Source: an uncultured Bacteroidales bacterium | Lineage (GTDB): Bacteria > Bacteroidota > Bacteroidia > Bacteroidales > Bacteroidaceae | Direction: 5' to 3' | NCBI GenBank assembly: GCA_902776455.1 | Contig: CACYQI010000005.1 | Coordinates: 47,919 to 111,918, forward strand | Length of the DNA stretch: 64,000 nucleotides | Part shown: positions 59,319 to 64,000 of the stretch, in pieces | Position numbering within the stretch: the first letter of the stretch is position 1 | Layout of the letters: each line of letters starts with the position of its first letter | Position numbers and translations under genes: made by a program | Notes under the pieces: model-generated | Database searches by the model: none | The model's input: only the letters and a program-made list of their open reading frames with translations | Told to the model about the DNA's origin: nothing

Positions 59319-61226
59319 ATGACCCACCGTACATTATTATTATTAGGGGCAGGCATCATGAGCCTTTCTCTGCAGGCTAACGACCAAGACGAAAGCATTC
59401 AAGACACCACCCGCATGGCCGAAGTGGTCGTCACCGGCAGTCGTGCTGCCACAGACATCCGCCATCTGCCCATGACGGTCAACACCATCGGTCGCGACAG
59501 GCTCTTGGCCAACGAGCGGACCAGCGTGCTGCCCACCATCATGGAGGAAGTGCCGGGAGTCGTCCTGACCAGCCGAGGCATGATGGGCTACGGCGTCAGC
59601 ACGGGCGGCTCGGGCAGCATCAACGTCCGCGGACTCAGTTCCGGAACAGGACAGATGCTGGTGCTCATCGACGGACATCCGCAGTATCAGGGCATCTTCG
59701 GGCACGGCATTGCCGACGCCTACCAGACGATGATTGCCGAGAGGGTAGAGGTGCTTCGTGGTCCAGCCAGCCTGCTCTACGGCTCCAACGCGATGGGCGG
59801 CGTCGTGAACATCGTCACACGTGCTTTGACCCCTGCCCCCGGCTCCAAGTTCTCGCAGCATACCACCATCAATGCTGGTGCCGGAAGTTGGGGAACGGTA
59901 CAGGTGGAAGGCAGCAACCAACTGCGCATCGGCCGCTTCACAAGCACCGTGGCAGCCCAGTATCAACGCTCGGACAACCATCGTCCCCGTATGGGCTTCG
60001 AGCAGTACGGCGGCTTCCTGAGCCTTGGCTACAAGTTGTCCGACCATTGGAAGGCAAGCGCGATGGCCGACGTCACGCACTTCAACGCCAGCAACCCCGG
60101 CCTTGTCACAGCCCCGAAGTACGATAACGACCAGAGCATCACACGCGGTTCGGCCAACCTCGTCGTGGAGAACAACTACGCAACGACAAGCGGCGCCGTC
60201 AGCATCTACAACAACTACGGCAACCACAGCATAGATGATGGCTACGAAGCGGGTAAGGCTCCGCAGATCGACTACTTCCGTTCGCGCGATGCCGTAGCAG
60301 GTATCTCACTCTATCAGAGCGTGATGGCTACCCCCTCAACCCGCATCACGGCCGGATTCGACTACCAGCACATCTACGGACATGCTTGGTATGAGGACAA
60401 GCTGACAGGCGCAACCATCGCGACCGGCTCGCGAAAGATGCAGAGCACCCGTGGCCATGAGGACGAGGTGGCTGGCTATGCCGACGTCCGCCAAGAGATA
60501 ACTAAGTACGTCACTCTCAGCGCAGGACTTCGCTACGACTACCATACAAAAGCAGGCGGCGAGTGGATTCCGCAGGCAGGACTCGTGGTACGACCCATCG
60601 AAACAGGCGAGTTCAAGTTCATGTTCAGCAAGGGCTTCCGCAATCCGACGTATAAAGACCTGTATCTCTATGGCACAGCCAATGCCGACCTCCGTGCCGA
60701 AAGCATGCTCAACTACGAGCTGAGTTGGCGTCAGCGCCTGCTGGAAGGCCGTCTGACCTACGGCATCAACCTCTTCCTCATCGATGGGAAGAACATGATT
60801 CAGGTCGTTGTGCCCAGAACTCCGGCACAGAATGTCGGCGAGTTCCGCAATAAGGGCGTGGAGGTGGAGGCAGCCTGGAAGGTCGATGACCACTGGCGTA
60901 TCAGCACGAACCACAGCTATCTGCACATGGATAACCCCATCGTTGGCGCTCCCGACTACAAGGGCTACATCGGTGCCGACTGCGTCTATGGCAAGTTCAC
61001 GGCAGCAGCAGGCTTCCAGCAACTGGTAGGCCTCTACACGCAAAATGGCGCGAAACCGGTGCAGGAGAACGCCTCTCTGCTCCACATGACGCTCGGCTAC
61101 CGCATCTGCAAGCAGTTGAAAATCTGGGCAAAGGGTGAAAACCTCCTTGCCCAGAAGTACGAAATCAACCTCGGCTACCCGATGCCCAAGGCCACCTTCA
61201 TGGGCGGTGTGACAATCGACCTGTAG
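59319..61226 (+). CDS. TonB-dependent outer membrane receptor (siderophore/cobalamin type)
   Basis: A 635-residue receptor. Signal peptide (MTHRTLLLLGAGIMSLSLQA), TonB box MAEVVVTGSRA, plug with NVRGLSSGTGQMLVLIDGHP and ERVEVLRGPASLLYGSNAMG (residues about 30-165), then a 22-strand-type barrel ending in GGVTIDL with the terminal aromatic-poor form. The lack of a carboxypeptidase-regulatory N-terminal domain and of a SusD neighbour sets it apart from polysaccharide-utilisation SusC receptors. The plug style fits iron-siderophore, heme or vitamin uptake. It is monocistronic and ends at a shared terminator. Confidence 0.93.
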   Translation: MTHRTLLLLGAGIMSLSLQANDQDESIQDTTRMAEVVVTGSRAATDIRHLPMTVNTIGRDRLLANERTSVLPTIMEEVPGVVLTSRGMMGYGVSTGGSGSINVRGLSSGTGQMLVLIDGHPQYQGIFGHGIADAYQTMIAERVEVLRGPASLLYGSNAMGGVVNIVTRALTPAPGSKFSQHTTINAGAGSWGTVQVEGSNQLRIGRFTSTVAAQYQRSDNHRPRMGFEQYGGFLSLGYKLSDHWKASAMADVTHFNASNPGLVTAPKYDNDQSITRGSANLVVENNYATTSGAVSIYNNYGNHSIDDGYEAGKAPQIDYFRSRDAVAGISLYQSVMATPSTRITAGFDYQHIYGHAWYEDKLTGATIATGSRKMQSTRGHEDEVAGYADVRQEITKYVTLSAGLRYDYHTKAGGEWIPQAGLVVRPIETGEFKFMFSKGFRNPTYKDLYLYGTANADLRAESMLNYELSWRQRLLEGRLTYGINLFLIDGKNMIQVVVPRTPAQNVGEFRNKGVEVEAAWKVDDHWRISTNHSYLHMDNPIVGAPDYKGYIGADCVYGKFTAAAGFQQLVGLYTQNGAKPVQENASLLHMTLGYRICKQLKIWAKGENLLAQKYEINLGYPMPKATFMGGVTIDL

Positions 61227-61236
61227 GAAAAACAAA

Positions 61237-61270
61237 AAGCCCCTTCTCTCTGTCACGAGGGAAGGGGCTT
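61237..61270. terminator. bidirectional terminator between receptor and glutaminase-like genes
   Basis: Perfect 10-base arms AAGCCCCTTC and GAAGGGGCTT with a 14-base loop; A-rich before and AT-rich after, so it can serve both converging genes. Confidence 0.85.
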
Positions 61271-61289
61271 ATTGTATCCTAAAAGAAGA

Positions 61290-63842
61290 TTACTTCATCT
61301 TGTCTGCCAGCACCTTCATCCAGTAGCCGCCAATGACGGAGCGGGCCTTGAAGCCTGTCATGCGGCCGGTCTTCGTGTCGTGCCAGTCGGAGATGGGCAC
61401 GCGGCTCGGGGTTTCGTTGATGTACTTGTAGAGCGGAGCGACGAAGGCCTGGAAGTCCTTGTCTGTGTCGGCCATGGCTGCGCTCCACATGATCCAGTCG
61501 CTCTTCGTGTAGTCCTTGCGGACATCAAGCGGCAGGCCGTACTTGTTCTGCTTCTTGAGGTAGTACTTCACCTCAGTCTGCATGGCACCGTTCGGAATGA
61601 TGTTCGTCTTCCAGAGCTTGTCCCAAACCATGTTGTACTTCTGGCTCCAAGTGTCGGCACCAGCGCCGTAAGCGAGTTCGTAGTGGTCCTTCACCTTTGT
61701 TTCCTTCTCCCAAGCGGCAGCCATCTCCTTGGCCTTGGCGTTGTAACGGCTGTAAACGTCGTCCTTACCCATCAGCTTGGCAATCTCGGCATAGCCGGCG
61801 ACGCCCATGATGGCCTTGATGGCGAGGTTACAGTTGCCTGCCCAGTGACCTGCGAAGTCGTCGGTGCAGAGCTGGTTGGCGGGGTGCAGGCCGTTCTCCA
61901 CGAGGTAGTCTGCCCAGTTAGTCATAATGTCGAAGTACTTATCGACGTACGACGTGTTGCCGTCCAGCATGCAGATAGTGGCAGCGAGGGTAATCATGTT
62001 GCCGGCTTCCTCGAGCGGCATGTCGCCACCATAAACCTGTCCGTTGGCACGCGGATACTGGCCGAGGTCGTGTGCGGCGAAGGGCTTGGTCCAGCGTCCG
62101 GAGAGGCTGTAGTCGAAGATAGACGTCATCATGGCCTTCTGAAGCTCAGGATTGTAAGCCAAGAAGATAGGTGCTTCGGGATAAGTCAGGTCAACGGTGT
62201 TGACGCAACCGTTGGAGTTGTTCTCCTTTGAGAACCAAAGCAGGTTGCCGTCCTTGTCTTCGAAGAGCTTGTGGGCAGCCATCATGTGACGGTAAGAACC
62301 GGAGAGAATCTCGGCATACTCCTTGCCACCGGACTTCATGCCGTCGTCGTAGATCATCTTGTCGAACTGGCGGCAGCGGTTCATGATGCCTGCGTAGCGG
62401 CTCTGCATGCTCTTGAAAGCCTGGAAGATGCTGACGCTTCCGCCATGTGCCCAGTAGCCTTTGTAGCGGTTGTAGAAGTACTCGATGTCCTCTATCTCGT
62501 CGTAGCCCATCATCATGAAGCTGGTGGCAGTCTCAACGGAACCGAAGTCGTGGGTGTAGGCAAGCACGGGCATGTCGGCCGCCTTGCGGGCCGTGATGCC
62601 GCGGAACCAGTTCATGCCGCCGCGTCCGCCCTGGCCGCGTCCGCCCTGTACGCGTTGCGGGAGGATTCTTCCGCTTTGGGCAAAGGCGTCTTCTATCTCA
62701 GAGGGCGTACCCATCATCACCTGTCCGTTGATGGCGGGGATGTAGAAGTAGCCCCAGTCGATGCAGATGCCGTCGCCCGTCTTGGCGAGGATGGGCTGCT
62801 CGATGGTGCCGGTGCGGACGTAGCGCACGCCTTCCTCGTTGCCCATCGTGGTGAGGGTTGCCTGCGTGTCCTTATTGACGGCCAGCAGGGGAGAGGCGCC
62901 GAAGAAGATCTGCACGTCGTGCTTCTTCTGGTCGGTAGCCCTTACCTGATAGGAGATGTAGTTGATGGGCATGGAGATGAGGTCGTAGTCGTCGATGAGC
63001 ATGGGTGCTGTGAAGACGAGGTCAAGCTCAACGGGGCCGCACGAGAAGGTGTAGTAGGTGTTGGTGGCAAGCACGTCGATGCTCTTCTGCTCGGCAACTT
63101 TGACGTCCTGTCCCTTAGGCTTGATGTTCTTGTAGAGGCCGAAGTCGGCGTAGGCGCCGCCTGTCGTGTTGTGGCAATGGGCTGCGATGGTGTTGCTGCC
63201 GCTATGCAGGAGTTTCTTGATGTCGCCGTCGGCATGGAGCACCACGCCGTTGACCCAAGTCTCGCCCGTATCGGCCACCTTGGTGCCGTTGACGTAGAGT
63301 TCGAACACATCGTCGTGGCTGTACTTGAGATAGAGGTCTTCCTGAAGGTCGAAGTCGCTGAGTTTGACGTCGCGACGGATGTAGATGTCGCTGCCCTGAC
63401 GCCCCCAGCGGCTGTTGATGTTCTCGCCTTCGCTGCCCCAAGCGGCCTTCTCAGTCTTCCAAGAACTGTCGTCGAACGAGGGTTTTGTCCAGCCTTCGCC
63501 GCTCTGCTTGTCGCGGCTCACCTTGCCTTCCCATGCCTCTTCGTCGGACATCGGGGCAATGGAGGAAAGGATGTAGTCCTGCTGAGCGCCCATGAAGCGG
63601 TAGGTTTGTCCGTCAACGCGGAGCAGGCCGAGGATGGGCTTCTCGTCGTTTGTCCAGTGGCGCGTCGTGCCGTCGGTGAGCTTGTCGTACGGGCTCCAGA
63701 TGGAGAAATAAGGGTCGTTGACAATCAAGGGTACAGAGGGCAGACGGAGGTCGGTTGCCATGTAGGGCTTGAAGAAGTCGGCAGTCTGAGCGCAAGCTGT
63801 GGTAGCTACTGCCATGAGCGCAGAAAGAAATAGTTTTTTCAT
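61290..63842 (-). CDS. secreted glutaminase-like protein (DUF5127/DUF4965 type)
   Basis: An 850-residue exported protein. I start at 63840-63842, giving a signal peptide (MKKLFLSALMAVATTACAQ); the frame is open further upstream through a repeat. N-terminal DUF5127-like region starts DLRLPSVPLIVNDPYFSIWS; a carbohydrate-binding-like insertion with KYSHDDVFELYVNGTKVADT lies near residue 170-250; the C-terminal catalytic-type helical domain (about 480-850) has CRQFDKMIYDDGMKSGGKEY, GNLLWFSKENNSNGCVNTVD and HPANQLCTDDFAGHWAGNCN. Related to fungal glutaminase A and common in gut Bacteroidota; GH-like helical barrel. Enzyme activity here is unproven. Confidence 0.85.
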   Translation of the reverse strand: MKKLFLSALMAVATTACAQTADFFKPYMATDLRLPSVPLIVNDPYFSIWSPYDKLTDGTTRHWTNDEKPILGLLRVDGQTYRFMGAQQDYILSSIAPMSDEEAWEGKVSRDKQSGEGWTKPSFDDSSWKTEKAAWGSEGENINSRWGRQGSDIYIRRDVKLSDFDLQEDLYLKYSHDDVFELYVNGTKVADTGETWVNGVVLHADGDIKKLLHSGSNTIAAHCHNTTGGAYADFGLYKNIKPKGQDVKVAEQKSIDVLATNTYYTFSCGPVELDLVFTAPMLIDDYDLISMPINYISYQVRATDQKKHDVQIFFGASPLLAVNKDTQATLTTMGNEEGVRYVRTGTIEQPILAKTGDGICIDWGYFYIPAINGQVMMGTPSEIEDAFAQSGRILPQRVQGGRGQGGRGGMNWFRGITARKAADMPVLAYTHDFGSVETATSFMMMGYDEIEDIEYFYNRYKGYWAHGGSVSIFQAFKSMQSRYAGIMNRCRQFDKMIYDDGMKSGGKEYAEILSGSYRHMMAAHKLFEDKDGNLLWFSKENNSNGCVNTVDLTYPEAPIFLAYNPELQKAMMTSIFDYSLSGRWTKPFAAHDLGQYPRANGQVYGGDMPLEEAGNMITLAATICMLDGNTSYVDKYFDIMTNWADYLVENGLHPANQLCTDDFAGHWAGNCNLAIKAIMGVAGYAEIAKLMGKDDVYSRYNAKAKEMAAAWEKETKVKDHYELAYGAGADTWSQKYNMVWDKLWKTNIIPNGAMQTEVKYYLKKQNKYGLPLDVRKDYTKSDWIMWSAAMADTDKDFQAFVAPLYKYINETPSRVPISDWHDTKTGRMTGFKARSVIGGYWMKVLADKMK

Positions 63843-64000
63843 AGGGTTTATAATTAATGATATCTGAATGGTCTGAGTGTTCTGAGTGTTCCTCCGGGGG
63901 TCTCGCCTGCTTAGTCCGTCCCAGTACCACCGTGGTAGTACTGGAGTTTTCCCGTGGTAGTACTGCAGTCCCCCCACGGGAGGACTGGCGATGCTCCACG
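63843..64000. repeat. repeats upstream of the glutaminase-like gene
   Basis: TCTGAATGGTCTGAGTGTTC at 63860-63895 (same family as 31059-31112), then a nested inverted-repeat tract around TACCACCGTGGTAGTACTGG with two further copies of GTGGTAGTACTG-AG (63925-63975), and the beginning of a CTCCACG unit at the window end. Confidence 0.65.

Overview
The window looks like a chromosomal piece of a Bacteroidota (Bacteroidales) genome, most likely Prevotella-like. The evidence is a complete gldK-gldL-gldM-gldN block of the type IX secretion system (T9SS) behind a PorP/SprF-like gene, a surface protein with a T9SS-type C-terminal end, many TAnnTTTG promoter -7 boxes, long alanine/lysine/glutamate tails on household proteins (S16, the DUF349 protein), the parA-parB-DUF5683-transglycosylase-rel gene order, and intergenic spaces packed with short interspersed repeats. 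There is no rRNA, CRISPR array, phage or recognisable insertion sequence.

Layout. 1-6.4 kb (minus): a lipid-type operon of a GNAT-fold acyltransferase-like protein, a ketosynthase, an acyl carrier protein and a CrtI-like FAD oxidoreductase, followed by a DUF5686 outer-membrane protein cut by the window edge. 6.4-7.5 kb: repeats. 7.5-11 kb (minus): DUF349 protein, CorA, two identical tRNA-Gln(CTG). 11-14.3 kb (plus): rsfS-ftsH-cdsA. 15-19.3 kb (minus): S16 and an OPT transporter, with long repeat fields. 19.4-26.6 kb: a nitrilase-family amidase (plus), then rel, MltD-like transglycosylase, DUF5683, parB, parA (minus). 26.6-28.3 kb: repeats. 28.3-34.7 kb (minus): T9SS/gliding block. 35.2-38.5 kb: a lipoprotein (minus), then glycyl-tRNA synthetase and an FKBP-like lipoprotein (plus). 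38.6-43.4 kb (minus): aromatic amino acid operon pheA - aminotransferase - DAHP synthase/chorismate mutase - tyrA. 43.5-51.7 kb: accessory stretch with a large AT-richer surface protein, a 57-residue peptide gene, a DUF3791/DUF3990 remnant, a PIN toxin pair, a bile-acid-symporter-like transporter and an MNT/HEPN toxin pair. 51.7-58.2 kb: hypothetical protein, GH25 lysozyme, two tandem deoxynucleoside kinases, prmA, a LolC/E-like permease and a PLP aminotransferase. 58.5-63.8 kb: AraC regulator, TonB-dependent receptor and a secreted DUF4965 glutaminase-like protein.

The two most interesting observations are these. (1) A complete ribosome-mediated transcription attenuator precedes pheA. It has a promoter, a 19-residue leader peptide with five Phe and five Tyr codons, an antiterminator strand directly after the leader stop codon, and a strong terminator hairpin. 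(2) The same short repeat families that fill the intergenic spaces also lie in frame inside conserved genes (prmA twice, the pheA-operon aminotransferase, rel, OPT transporter, nitrilase, surface protein), and they even supply start codons. This resembles the palindromic elements of Rickettsia, but with several unrelated families at once.

All functional names rest on reading motifs and gene order by eye; no database search was run.
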